Assembly (NCBI GenBank): GCA_050943335.1 | Contig: JBMNOZ010000010.1 | Span: 1-64,000 of the forward strand | Reading direction: 5' to 3' | DNA from: JBMNOZ01 sp050943335 | GTDB lineage: Bacteria > Bacillota > Desulfitobacteriia > Desulfitobacteriales > Syntrophobotulaceae | Length of the DNA stretch: 64,000 bases | Part shown: positions 1 to 7,670 of the stretch, piece after piece | How the letters are laid out: the number at the start of each line of letters is the position of its first letter | Position numbering within the stretch: the first letter of the stretch is position 1 | Translations under genes and position numbers: made by a program | The notes under the pieces: model-generated | The model's input: the letters and a program-made list of their open reading frames with translations, nothing else | Told to the model about the DNA's origin: nothing | Databases searched by the model: none

Positions 1-172
1 ACTCAAGGGTCAAGATGAACTCGCTTTGCTCGCCCTTGATTCCCGATCACAATTAGTCGCTAACCATTACGGATTTTTTTAGATGGTTTTTGCGAACATT
101 ACTTGACACTAACTTTTGTCAAAATATTAAATAGGTCGTAAGAATTAAAATTGACTTAAAGATTAAAATTTG
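1..172. other. non-coding left edge
   Basis: No convincing reading frame is visible. A weak inverted repeat (TCAAGGG near base 3 with CCCTTGA near base 35) could be the remains of a hairpin belonging to whatever lies left of the window. The rest is AT-rich spacer. Confidence 0.5.
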
Positions 173-173
173 A

Positions 174-196
174 ATAAAAAAAATCCCTTTCGGGAT
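174..196 (-). terminator. rho-independent terminator of the flagellar operon
   Basis: On the minus strand the stem ATCCC/GGGAT with a GAAA loop is followed by about eight T residues, directly after the stop codon of the fliT-like gene. It closes the fliD-fliS-fliT unit. Confidence 0.75.
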
Positions 197-198
197 AA

Positions 199-690
199 TT
201 ATTTGCTGGTATCGATAAACCGAGCTTCGGACCGCCTAAACAGTTTAGGTTCTTTATCCTGGTAAGCATTTTTTATATTTTCTGCAACCTCCAGACGATT
301 GAGCTCCGCTTTTACTCTATGCAACTCCCTTTCCAATTTGGGAATTATCTCCTTATCCAAATCCAGCACTTCAGTCATTATCAAAGTCAGCTTTTCACTA
401 AGAATCGCCAGCTCTCCTAGTTTTATTTCCGGGTCTGAATCTTCTCTTCCTTTCAGTTTTTGCTGTAAAGGAGTAGAAACTTTGGCTCTTTCTTGCAAAC
501 GTTTGAAACATTGGTTACGCTCCGCTAAAAAGCCCTGTACTTTAGCATCTAATTCTTCTAGAGGCCTTTCCGTTGCCGGTCTCTGTAAATAAGATTTAAG
601 TCCTGACATCTGGTCCTTAAGTTCTTCCAGATCTCTCAAATCTTTTTCATATAGTTCCAGAAGTTTTCGAGTAATATTTAAACTATTCAT
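199..690 (-). CDS. FliT-like flagellar export chaperone (probable)
   Basis: A 163-residue protein that is almost entirely charged helix with long coiled-coil stretches and no membrane segment. Its start codon overlaps the fliS stop in an ATGA arrangement, so the two are translationally coupled. The position directly after fliD and fliS is where Firmicutes carry FliT, the chaperone that holds FliD (the filament cap) before export. Sequence conservation in FliT is weak, so this call rests mainly on gene order, size and helical character. It is the last gene before a terminator. It is longer than the roughly 110-120 residues usual for FliT, so it could be a lineage-specific chaperone. Confidence 0.6.
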   Translation of the reverse strand: MNSLNITRKLLELYEKDLRDLEELKDQMSGLKSYLQRPATERPLEELDAKVQGFLAERNQCFKRLQERAKVSTPLQQKLKGREDSDPEIKLGELAILSEKLTLIMTEVLDLDKEIIPKLERELHRVKAELNRLEVAENIKNAYQDKEPKLFRRSEARFIDTSK

Positions 691-1082
691 TTGGCACCCA
701 ATCTAACCTTTTTGGCCGCTTCCACCCAAGTTTCCCGGAAAGACTCAAAAAAAGCGATTACCGGCCCTAAATAGGAAGGGTCTTTATTGGTATTGGCTTT
801 TATGATTTCCCCGTGATAAAACTGGTAAAGAGCCCTTAAATTTGCCGCCAATTCGCCACCGGCCTCTAGGTCTAAAGTCATATTTAATTCCGTTATAATA
901 TCCCCTGCTTTGAGAAGTAAATTATGAGCTTCTTCATATTTTTTCTCCTTTAGGGCCTGTTCCGCTTGACGTAAAAACTTGATCTGACCGGAAAAGAGCA
1001 TAATCAATAATTTTTCCGGAGTGGCTGTTCCGACAGCAATTTGCTGATAAGCAGTTTGGGGATTGTTATAAGCTCCGCTCAT
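687..1082 (-). CDS. fliS: flagellin export chaperone FliS
   Basis: FliS binds the disordered C-terminus of flagellin in the cytoplasm and keeps it from polymerising before export. The N-terminal part reads NPQTAYQQ followed by TPEKLLIMLFSG, the typical FliS opening, and the rest is the expected four-helix bundle. An in-frame ATG eight codons upstream exists, but the ATG at 1082 has a GGTGGG ribosome site at good distance and leaves a short gap after fliD, so I chose it (131 residues, normal length). It follows fliD and overlaps the fliT-like gene by four bases. In Bacillus-type systems FliS also works with FliW and CsrA, both encoded 4-5 kb upstream. Confidence 0.9.
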   Translation of the reverse strand: MSGAYNNPQTAYQQIAVGTATPEKLLIMLFSGQIKFLRQAEQALKEKKYEEAHNLLLKAGDIITELNMTLDLEAGGELAANLRALYQFYHGEIIKANTNKDPSYLGPVIAFFESFRETWVEAAKKVRLGAK

Positions 1083-1096
1083 TTTTTCCCACCTTC

Positions 1097-2542
1097 CTAT
1101 CTCCATTCACTATAGAATGCGGTCAGGGCGGCCACTTGGGAATATAACCACTGGCTCTGACTGCTGATAGCGACAAGCTGGCTTTCAAGGCGGGAGTATT
1201 TTTGGGTTAAATTCTCCCGGTAAGTTTCTATTTTATCTTGAAAATCTTGCATTCTGTCTTTAAGATCGCTGATCTGCTTTGTATAACCCTCTTGGGCCTT
1301 GGCAAAGGTCCCTCCATACTCGATCATCGGCTTTAGATAGCTTTTCATTATGTTAGCCAAACCCTGAGGTTCATCTTCATCCCTGGAAGCAATCCCTAAA
1401 CCGGCCCCGAAAAGATTGGCAACGCTTTCTAAATTTTTTTCTAACGCCTCAGCAAATTTTTTAGTATCAAATTCCAGAGCCGCACTTTTACCATAATTAA
1501 GCGCGGAAGTAGAGATCCCAATTTCCGAAAGCAAGGTAAAAGGCCCAGTAGGATTAGCTATTATTCCTCCCACCATACTCCGCAGACGGCTTTGGATTGC
1601 CTGGAGGATCGGATCCCCGAAAAGGTCTCCTTTCACCCCGGTATCTTTATTGTACTGCATTTTGCTCTCTATAAAATTCATCACGGAATTATATTGATCC
1701 ACAAAGGCTTGAACTGCCTTTTCCGCTGTTTTCTCATCAGCGCTAACTTTAACAATTACCGTGGTATTTTCATCTGCGGCATTTAAGTTTAAAGTCAAGC
1801 CTTTAATAGCAGTTGTTATGGTGTTGGAAGATGACGTTATCTCAATTCCGTTAATAGATATCTTGGCATCTTGAGCTTCTTGGGTAATATTTAAAGGGTT
1901 CCCATTTTCATCAGCAATTCCTAGGGCAGTAAGAACATTCCCGGATACCGGCTCAAAGGTGGCGGCATTTTCTTCTCCCACTTCCTCGGAGATTAAAGCC
2001 AACTGATAGCCTCCGCTTACCTTTAAGACAGAAGCACTGACTCCCGCTTTCGCCTCATTGATCTCTTGGGCAATTTCTTCAAGACTGGCTCCAGCTTTAA
2101 GGGAAATCTCCGTTTCCTTATCCCCTACCTTGATTCTAAAAATACTTTCCTCAATGACAGTTCCATCCGTTGGAGAAGTTATCCCTTCCGCTTCCCCCAT
2201 TACTTTACTGACTGCTGTTTGGGCCCCTGCCAGTTGGAAGATTTTAATATTATAGTTTCCGGCTGTCGCCCCGGCGGAGCTTGTCACTTTCAGAAGGCTT
2301 TCATTGCTGGAAGTTGCAGAGGTAGCAGTCCAGGTAACAGCCTGTCTTAAAGCCTCCAAGGTTTTATCCAGGGCAGCGAGCCTGGTGTTTACATCCCGCC
2401 AGGCATCTTTGGTTTTTCCCAAAGCCAATTGCTGCTCCTGCATTTTTAAAAGGGGGCGACTGTAATTACTGACCGACGCTTCGATAATGGCTGTGAAATC
2501 ATAACCGGAAAGACCCATTAGAGAGATATTATTAATTGTCAT
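1097..2542 (-). CDS. fliD: flagellar filament cap protein FliD
   Basis: FliD (HAP2) forms the pentameric cap that guides flagellin assembly at the growing filament tip. At 481 residues it has normal Firmicutes length. The N-terminal region (about 1-100) has the FliD_N pattern around GLSGYDFTAIIE and a predicted coil. The middle is a beta-rich surface domain, and the C-terminal 120 residues are a long coiled coil (FliD_C). The ATG follows an AAGGGGGT ribosome site. The gene lies between flaG and fliS in the same operon, the usual Firmicutes order. Confidence 0.95.
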   Translation of the reverse strand: MTINNISLMGLSGYDFTAIIEASVSNYSRPLLKMQEQQLALGKTKDAWRDVNTRLAALDKTLEALRQAVTWTATSATSSNESLLKVTSSAGATAGNYNIKIFQLAGAQTAVSKVMGEAEGITSPTDGTVIEESIFRIKVGDKETEISLKAGASLEEIAQEINEAKAGVSASVLKVSGGYQLALISEEVGEENAATFEPVSGNVLTALGIADENGNPLNITQEAQDAKISINGIEITSSSNTITTAIKGLTLNLNAADENTTVIVKVSADEKTAEKAVQAFVDQYNSVMNFIESKMQYNKDTGVKGDLFGDPILQAIQSRLRSMVGGIIANPTGPFTLLSEIGISTSALNYGKSAALEFDTKKFAEALEKNLESVANLFGAGLGIASRDEDEPQGLANIMKSYLKPMIEYGGTFAKAQEGYTKQISDLKDRMQDFQDKIETYRENLTQKYSRLESQLVAISSQSQWLYSQVAALTAFYSEWR

Positions 2543-2556
2543 TACCCCCTTTTTTA

Positions 2557-2928
2557 TTAAACTTTCTTGTCCAAGATTAAACCTACATAATCGGAAAAGG
2601 AACTGAGCATATCCAGTATTTTCTCCGGTGGAATTTCATTTAAGACTTCATCTGTTTTTTTATCTATAATTTTAACCATGATCCGATTAGAGTCCTCATG
2701 GATTTCAAACTTCATTCTTTTCTCGAAAAGACCTAAAAGTCGATTTAATTTCTCAGTCGCTTTCTCTACTTCTTCCCGGGGAATCTCTTCCCGGGCGGAG
2801 GTTATATTTTCCTTCTGCTCGATTGCCTTCCTCCGTAGCCCTTCTTGTCTTCTTTCAATATCCTGAGCTTTAAAATTATCCGTACTGGCAATCGGTGCCT
2901 GAGCAGGCATAGTAACAGGATTCACCAT
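2557..2928 (-). CDS. flaG: FlaG family flagellar protein
   Basis: A 123-residue protein of the FlaG family, which influences filament length. The conserved C-terminal half has the typical MKFEIHED...RIMVKIIDKKT..VLNEIPPEKILDML pattern. The N-terminal half is a variable, charged linker. I start it at the ATG at 2928 because AGGGGGAAGG sits directly upstream; a longer frame to 2970 has no ribosome site. It lies between flagellin and fliD. Biochemical function in Gram-positives is poorly defined. Confidence 0.88.
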   Translation of the reverse strand: MVNPVTMPAQAPIASTDNFKAQDIERRQEGLRRKAIEQKENITSAREEIPREEVEKATEKLNRLLGLFEKRMKFEIHEDSNRIMVKIIDKKTDEVLNEIPPEKILDMLSSFSDYVGLILDKKV

Positions 2929-2982
2929 CGCCTTCCCCCTCTTTGAGATTATTCTTTCAGTCAACTCCAATTATTTTGAAAC

Positions 2983-3003
2983 GGGTGGGGCAAAACCCCA
3001 CCC
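2983..3003 (-). terminator. hairpin after flagellin gene
   Basis: A perfect GGGTGGGG/CCCCACCC stem with a five-base loop lies 36 bases past the flagellin stop, next to a TTTGCCGGCAAA palindrome. The T-run behind it is poor, so it may stabilise flagellin mRNA or terminate only partly, allowing some read-through into flaG-fliD. Confidence 0.6.
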
Positions 3004-3039
3004 TAAATTTGCCGGCAAATATTAATTGAACACCAAATC

Positions 3040-4746
3040 TTAGCCTAATAATTTCAATACAGCCTGAGGAACCATATTAGCCTGAGCCAACATCGCTACC
3101 CCGGCCTGACTTAAGATTTGATTCTTGGTGAATTCGGACATCTCAGCAGCCATGTCGACATCTTTAATGGTCGAACGTGCTGAAGTTAGGTTCTCAGCAG
3201 CAGCCCGCAGGTTGTTAATGGTATGCTCGAGGCGGTTTTGCATGGCGCCGAGGTTGGAGCGTTGTTCGGAGACTTTGGTAAGAGCATCATTGATCGTTGT
3301 GATGGCTTTGTCCGCTGCGGCCCGAGTCGAAACGTCAATACCGCCAGAGACACTAGCTTCCTCATGTAAGGTTGCTGCTTTGGAAATAATTCGCTCAACA
3401 GTTACTGTTGAATCTCCTGCTACAACCTGTCCAGCTTCAAAAGTTACGGAAAGTTGACCGGTAATCTCATCTCCAATCAGATAATTTCCGCCTTTTTCCT
3501 GATTGACTACAACTTGATTACCGATGCTTGTCGTTCCTTCGCTGTCGAAGAGTTGAACTGTCATTACATCTTCAGCAGAAGCGGTAATGGTTACTTGATT
3601 CCCAGCACTAGGCGATGATGCCGCGGAGAGATCAATTTCAACTCCATTGACTGTAAATTTTGCATCTGCAGCATACTCAGAATCAAAGGAGTACCCGGAA
3701 GAATTTGAAGTTGTCCAACTAGCCGCTTTGTCCGCGGTAACTGTAAAAGCCATTTTGTCACCGCTAGCATATGCACCACCAGCAGCAGCGGCAACTGTGA
3801 ATTTAATACCGGCTATTTCAGAATTTTCAACGCCAACCGTACCTGTCTTCCCAGTATCTACACCGTCTTTATATATAGAGAAATCCGTCGCGCTTGTAAA
3901 TACTAACTCATAATCTCCAGCAGAAGCCGCTGGTATTGTACCATCTTTTGTTATTGTCATTGCTGAGTCGCCATTAGTGACACCTGTATCAGCAATAGTT
4001 GACCCGGTTTGCACCCCTTCTCCAACTTCTGCCGCACTATAGGTAAAGGTTACTTCAAAGTCCGCATCCACTGTTCCAGTAGCAGTAACACCAGTGCTGT
4101 CCGCATCTACTATAGTTACACCAGCAGAAATGCTTGCGACTCTGACGGTGTATTCCCCGGCAGAAAGTTTATTCTCAATTCCCAAATCGGCTTCGAACTT
4201 AATGTTCTGATTAGCGCTTGTAGCCTTCAAGACATCACGAGCAACTGCTAAGGTCTGGGCGTCCATAGCATCGATTCTTAAATCAATCTTCTGTCCAGCA
4301 TTTGCCCCAATATGAAAAGTGTTATCCAAAAAACCTGCTAATAGGTTTTGAGTGTTGAATTCTGTGGTATTGGAGATTCTGGTTAATTCTTTAGCCAATT
4401 GATCTACTTCGGCTTGAATTTTAAAGCGGTCATCAGCGGTATTGGTGTCGGTCGCTGATTGAACAGCCAGTTCTCTCATTCTTTGGAGAATGCTATGGGT
4501 TTCGCTTAAAGCACCTTCCGCAGTCTGAATTAAAGAAATAGCACTTTGGGCATTTCTTACTGCCTGGTTTAGACCTTTAATCTGGCCGGTCATTTTTTCG
4601 GTGATGGCCAGACCTGCTGCGTCGTCGGCAGCTTTGTTAATTCTGTAACCCGAGGAGAGTTTCTCCAAGGATTTTTGCATGGCGTTCTGAGTGCCATACA
4701 GGTTACGCTGAGCATTTAAGCTCGAAATGTTGGTGTTAACTATCAT
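3040..4746 (-). CDS. flagellin
   Basis: The structural subunit of the flagellar filament (hag/fliC type). Residues 1-170 match the conserved D0/D1 start (MIVNTNISSLNAQRNL, then KLSSGYRINKAADDAAGLAI), and the last 100 residues are the matching C-terminal D1/D0 helices ending in QANMVPQAVLKLLG. Between them is an insertion of roughly 290 residues rich in Ala, Thr, Ser and Gly, so the protein (568 residues) is about twice the minimal Firmicutes flagellin. It should have surface-exposed D2/D3 domains. A GGAGGG ribosome site overlaps a likely CsrA site. A candidate sigma-28 promoter lies about 150 bases upstream. The only flagellin in this window. Confidence 0.95.
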   Translation of the reverse strand: MIVNTNISSLNAQRNLYGTQNAMQKSLEKLSSGYRINKAADDAAGLAITEKMTGQIKGLNQAVRNAQSAISLIQTAEGALSETHSILQRMRELAVQSATDTNTADDRFKIQAEVDQLAKELTRISNTTEFNTQNLLAGFLDNTFHIGANAGQKIDLRIDAMDAQTLAVARDVLKATSANQNIKFEADLGIENKLSAGEYTVRVASISAGVTIVDADSTGVTATGTVDADFEVTFTYSAAEVGEGVQTGSTIADTGVTNGDSAMTITKDGTIPAASAGDYELVFTSATDFSIYKDGVDTGKTGTVGVENSEIAGIKFTVAAAAGGAYASGDKMAFTVTADKAASWTTSNSSGYSFDSEYAADAKFTVNGVEIDLSAASSPSAGNQVTITASAEDVMTVQLFDSEGTTSIGNQVVVNQEKGGNYLIGDEITGQLSVTFEAGQVVAGDSTVTVERIISKAATLHEEASVSGGIDVSTRAAADKAITTINDALTKVSEQRSNLGAMQNRLEHTINNLRAAAENLTSARSTIKDVDMAAEMSEFTKNQILSQAGVAMLAQANMVPQAVLKLLG

Positions 4747-4751
4747 GTTCT

Positions 4752-4788
4752 ATCCCTCCATGAATTTTAAATTTGCGCATCCTTGCGC
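4752..4788 (-). promoter_or_regulatory. two candidate CsrA-binding sites in the flagellin leader
   Basis: On the mRNA strand a hairpin GCGC-AAGGAT-GCGC (4775-4788) presents GGA in its loop, the classic CsrA-site architecture. A second GGA sits in the ribosome site, ATGGAGGGAT (about 4753-4762). Two sites, one over the Shine-Dalgarno and one just upstream, is the arrangement known for hag in Bacillus subtilis. csrA and fliW are encoded about 1 kb upstream, which fits this reading. Confidence 0.7.
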
Positions 4789-4894
4789 TTTAATTTATTT
4801 TCAGTTTCCTGCCGGCAAAAGGAAACCTACTTCTTACTATCTATTTCGACATTAAAATCCAAATCTTAACAAGCAGAGATTGCCGTTATAAAGG

Positions 4895-4924
4895 ATTATC
4901 GCGGGAATTCTTCTCAAATCTCTA
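4895..4924 (-). promoter_or_regulatory. candidate sigma-28 (SigD/FliA) promoter of flagellin
   Basis: On the minus strand TAGA is followed after 16 bases by CCGCGATAA, close to the sigma-28 consensus TAAA-N15-GCCGATAA. It would leave a leader of about 140 bases containing the CsrA sites. The match is imperfect. Confidence 0.5.
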
Positions 4925-5018
4925 TATTTGACCCTGATTTGGCATGTTATTATAAATAATTCTGTTACGTCACCCGAATTGCATCAACCCTAAAAATGGG
5001 CGAACCGGACATAAATAT

Positions 5019-5381
5019 TCAATGCTCTATTCCGCTACTATTTTTAAGACCTTCCACCCATTGATAAGCTGTGGGAAGGACTTTGGTTTCCAATACTTCT
5101 AAGACTTCATTCTCTTCTTCTTTCTCATAGGCTTTAACCAGCAGGGAAAAATTATTTCTAAGATTCGTCCTCAGTTTTGTTATGTCTTCCCTTTCTTTTT
5201 CCCAAACCAAAGGAATTGCTCCCTCGATGCTGGTGAAACCTTCCAAAATAGTGACCATAAACTCTATGGTATAGGGCCTTTTCCCCTCTCTAAGTAAGAT
5301 GTGAATATGTTCTAAACCCTCGATTATATTTTCCGCTAGGTTTATTATTCTATTATGTAAATCCCTTTTTTCTTCAGTCAT
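5019..5381 (-). CDS. uncharacterised helical protein between csrA and flagellin
   Basis: A 120-residue acidic, fully helical protein with no signal peptide or membrane segment. I do not recognise the family. It starts eight bases after csrA and is therefore in the fliW-csrA transcription unit. Small helical proteins at this position in Clostridia are usually flagellar chaperones or accessory factors, so a link to flagellin export or CsrA control is a reasonable guess only. The segment LREGKRPYTIEFMVTILEG looks like a structured core rather than low-complexity sequence. Confidence 0.7.
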   Translation of the reverse strand: MTEEKRDLHNRIINLAENIIEGLEHIHILLREGKRPYTIEFMVTILEGFTSIEGAIPLVWEKEREDITKLRTNLRNNFSLLVKAYEKEEENEVLEVLETKVLPTAYQWVEGLKNSSGIEH

Positions 5382-5389
5382 GTCTACTC

Positions 5390-5644
5390 CTATTTCTTCT
5401 TGGTGCGGCTATTTAAAATCTCTTTTAGTTTCGCCGCTGTTTCTTGATCTTTAAGTTTTAGAGCTGAGGCCGCTTCTATATTCTGTCTCTGCACTTCTTC
5501 GTAGACTTCACTGCGGAGGATCTTGATGTCCCTGGGAGCATCGATACCGATTCGGACATTATCCCCGCTTAGAGCGACTATGGTGATCTCGATATTATCA
5601 CCGATGAGGATTTTTTCGTTCACTTTTCTTGATAAAACTAACAC
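5390..5644 (-). CDS. csrA: carbon storage regulator CsrA
   Basis: An RNA-binding translational repressor that binds GGA-containing hairpins over ribosome sites. It opens MLVLSRKVNEKILIGD and continues with the GDNVRIGIDAPRDIKILRSEVYEE core that forms the dimeric beta-structure. At 84 residues it is slightly longer than the 60-75 usual, with a basic helical tail ending SRTKKK. Its start follows immediately on the fliW stop. In Firmicutes it represses flagellin translation and is antagonised by FliW; the flagellin leader here carries matching sites. Confidence 0.96.
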   Translation of the reverse strand: MLVLSRKVNEKILIGDNIEITIVALSGDNVRIGIDAPRDIKILRSEVYEEVQRQNIEAASALKLKDQETAAKLKEILNSRTKKK

Positions 5645-6088
5645 TTAACCGACAGCCCCCTCCCCTGGATTTTCCAATGCTGCTTCCGCCTCAGCAAATA
5701 ATTTTTGCCGGTAGGGGTAGTTCTCGTCATTTAAAATCATTTGGATTCCTTTATTGGTCCGGAAGTTGAGGATGAGAGGGGCTCTTAAATTGACTGTGGA
5801 TTTGGTAATATCGCTTAAAGATATGGTCGCCAGAGACCAGACTGCTAACTCATCTTCTGGTTTTACCTCTAACAATTTTACTTCCTCCGGACTTAATTCT
5901 ACCTGGGGGAGGTAATCCGGGAAAAACAATTGGGGCTGCAAAATTATAAAACCCAGATCTTTATTGGTTGCTGAATCCAAGCGGGCGAGAGGATTTCCTT
6001 CCTCTTTTTCAAGAATAAATATTTTTTCTTCTTCAAAACCCGGTATCCCTTTGGGAAATTCGATAGTACGGCTTATTTCCTTCTCCAT
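5645..6088 (-). CDS. fliW: flagellar assembly factor FliW
   Basis: FliW binds either free flagellin or CsrA. When flagellin is exported, FliW is released and sequesters CsrA, which lifts repression of flagellin translation. The 147 residues show the family pattern FPKGIPGFEEEKIFILE near the N-terminus and NLRAPLILN near residue 107. A GGAGG ribosome site precedes the ATG. It is directly followed by csrA with no gap, the standard partner-switch pair. Confidence 0.95.
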   Translation of the reverse strand: MEKEISRTIEFPKGIPGFEEEKIFILEKEEGNPLARLDSATNKDLGFIILQPQLFFPDYLPQVELSPEEVKLLEVKPEDELAVWSLATISLSDITKSTVNLRAPLILNFRTNKGIQMILNDENYPYRQKLFAEAEAALENPGEGAVG

Positions 6089-6112
6089 AATTACCTCCTT
6101 AAAGGCAGTTCC

Positions 6113-6673
6113 TTATTTTTTTTGATCAAAGATCTGTCCTTTGGCTTCTATTTTAAGATAGGGTTCCTGTTCCAGATAACACCGAACAGAAGGGAAAACA
6201 TAATTTTCAATAGATACTTTACCGAAAGTAAAGCTGGAATCCCTCTCGCCCGGTTCAATCTCCAGTTTTAAAGTAGCGGGAATATATTTAATATCCGCCG
6301 GGGCAATAGGGACGATTTCCACTTCCGGTTCTTCCGGTTCCACTGACTGGGCAATGATCTCGCCAATAGAAGCTTGGTTTTCTATAGCCCCGATCCGATC
6401 GTTTAAACGCACACTATTCTCTAAATTGAGTAGATACTCGTTTTGAACGGTTTCGGTATAATTTCTACCAATAAATTCAAAACTACCAAAACCTAAAGAT
6501 TGAAGCATAGCAGTATAATCGATCTCGATATCCGGTCTGGTGATTTCGAGATTTAGCTCTGCCGGTTTTTGCTGAATTTCCAAATCAGGCTTTACCTGCT
6601 TAAGATCGTAACAGGCATGGTTTATTTCTAACCCGATTCTGCCGAATTGGTATGAAATATGTAAATCGATCAA
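6113..6673 (-). CDS. DUF6470 family (YviE-like) flagellar-locus protein
   Basis: About 186 residues, soluble and beta-rich, of the type found between flgL and fliW in Firmicutes (YviE in Bacillus). Function is unknown. The frame opens at a TTG (6688) that has no ribosome site; a second TTG at 6673 has GGGAGTG at the right distance, so I prefer it. It contains repeated PDLEI/PDIEI-like segments near the N-terminus that suggest paired beta-strands. Linked to the flagellar operon by position only. Confidence 0.72.
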   Translation of the reverse strand: MIDLHISYQFGRIGLEINHACYDLKQVKPDLEIQQKPAELNLEITRPDIEIDYTAMLQSLGFGSFEFIGRNYTETVQNEYLLNLENSVRLNDRIGAIENQASIGEIIAQSVEPEEPEVEIVPIAPADIKYIPATLKLEIEPGERDSSFTFGKVSIENYVFPSVRCYLEQEPYLKIEAKGQIFDQKK

Positions 6674-6747
6674 TAAAATCACTCCCAATGGGCAGAGGAC
6701 ACAGAGGCGGTTCTTCTGTGTCCAATATGCTTTCGGATTCTTTAGCT

Positions 6748-7659
6748 CTATCTAATGAAATCGACTAGAGAAGGTTGGATGATCTGAGCGCCGACTGATA
6801 GAGCAGCGCGGAATACGTTTTGGATCGATTTAAACTCCATAATATTTTCTGCCATATCTGCATCTTGGAGATCGGACAATGAAGTTTTTAGATTAATTGT
6901 TGTGATATCCAATTGCTCGTGAATTACATACATCCTATTGGTTTTCGCACCTAGCTCTGATCTATGAGCCAGGACATTATCCAGGTGTTCATCTATTTTC
7001 TCTAAGGATTCATTAATTTTTTCTAAGGATTCATTAACCGGGAGACTCTCCTCATTTCGAAGATGTGATCCTAGATTTTTGAGGGTATCGAATAAAGATT
7101 CCCCCGTCCCGATTCCAAAGAGGTCAATACCACTAATAGAAACCGGGATTGTTACATTGGCCCCTACTTCAAACTCTACGGGTTTCTCATTTCCGGCCCA
7201 AGCTGCCCAATCCCCGATCTCAGCAATGGGCGGGGTATCCACCAAAGTACCACTAAAAATATACCTTGTTCCGAACTGGCTATTCGCCAAGACCTGAAGT
7301 TGCTCGTTAAGCTGATCTATCTCTTCGGCAATATGACAGCGGTCGTTAGCGGAATTGTCCCCGCTGACTCCTTTAACAGCTAGTTCCCTCACTCTTTGAA
7401 TAATGGCTGTAATATTGCCTAAAATGCTTTCTGTAGTTTCCATAATGGCCAAGGCCTCACTGGCGTTAGTTTTCCACTGTTCCATGGCGGAAATTGTGCT
7501 TTTAAAACGCAAAGCGATTTCAATCCGCACCGGATCGTCGGAAGGCTTAGTAATAGCTTGCCCAGTGGCGAGACGGTTTTGAATTAAATCCATTCTATTA
7601 TTAGCTGCTTCTAAATTTTTAAGCAAATTTTGCGTGAGCATATTATTTGTTACCCGCAT
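6748..7659 (-). CDS. flgL: flagellar hook-filament junction protein FlgL
   Basis: FlgL (HAP3) joins the hook-associated FlgK ring to the flagellin filament outside the cell. The 303 residues have flagellin-like ends: MRVTNNMLTQNLLKNLEAAN at the start and a C-terminal helix with DLQDADMAENIMEF before the end. The central part is short. It starts 11 bases after the flgK stop with GAGGAAG as ribosome site. A duplicated ESLEKIDE-type segment (about residues 207-222) forms a coil. Confidence 0.94.
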   Translation of the reverse strand: MRVTNNMLTQNLLKNLEAANNRMDLIQNRLATGQAITKPSDDPVRIEIALRFKSTISAMEQWKTNASEALAIMETTESILGNITAIIQRVRELAVKGVSGDNSANDRCHIAEEIDQLNEQLQVLANSQFGTRYIFSGTLVDTPPIAEIGDWAAWAGNEKPVEFEVGANVTIPVSISGIDLFGIGTGESLFDTLKNLGSHLRNEESLPVNESLEKINESLEKIDEHLDNVLAHRSELGAKTNRMYVIHEQLDITTINLKTSLSDLQDADMAENIMEFKSIQNVFRAALSVGAQIIQPSLVDFIR

Positions 7660-7670
7660 TACTCTTCCTC

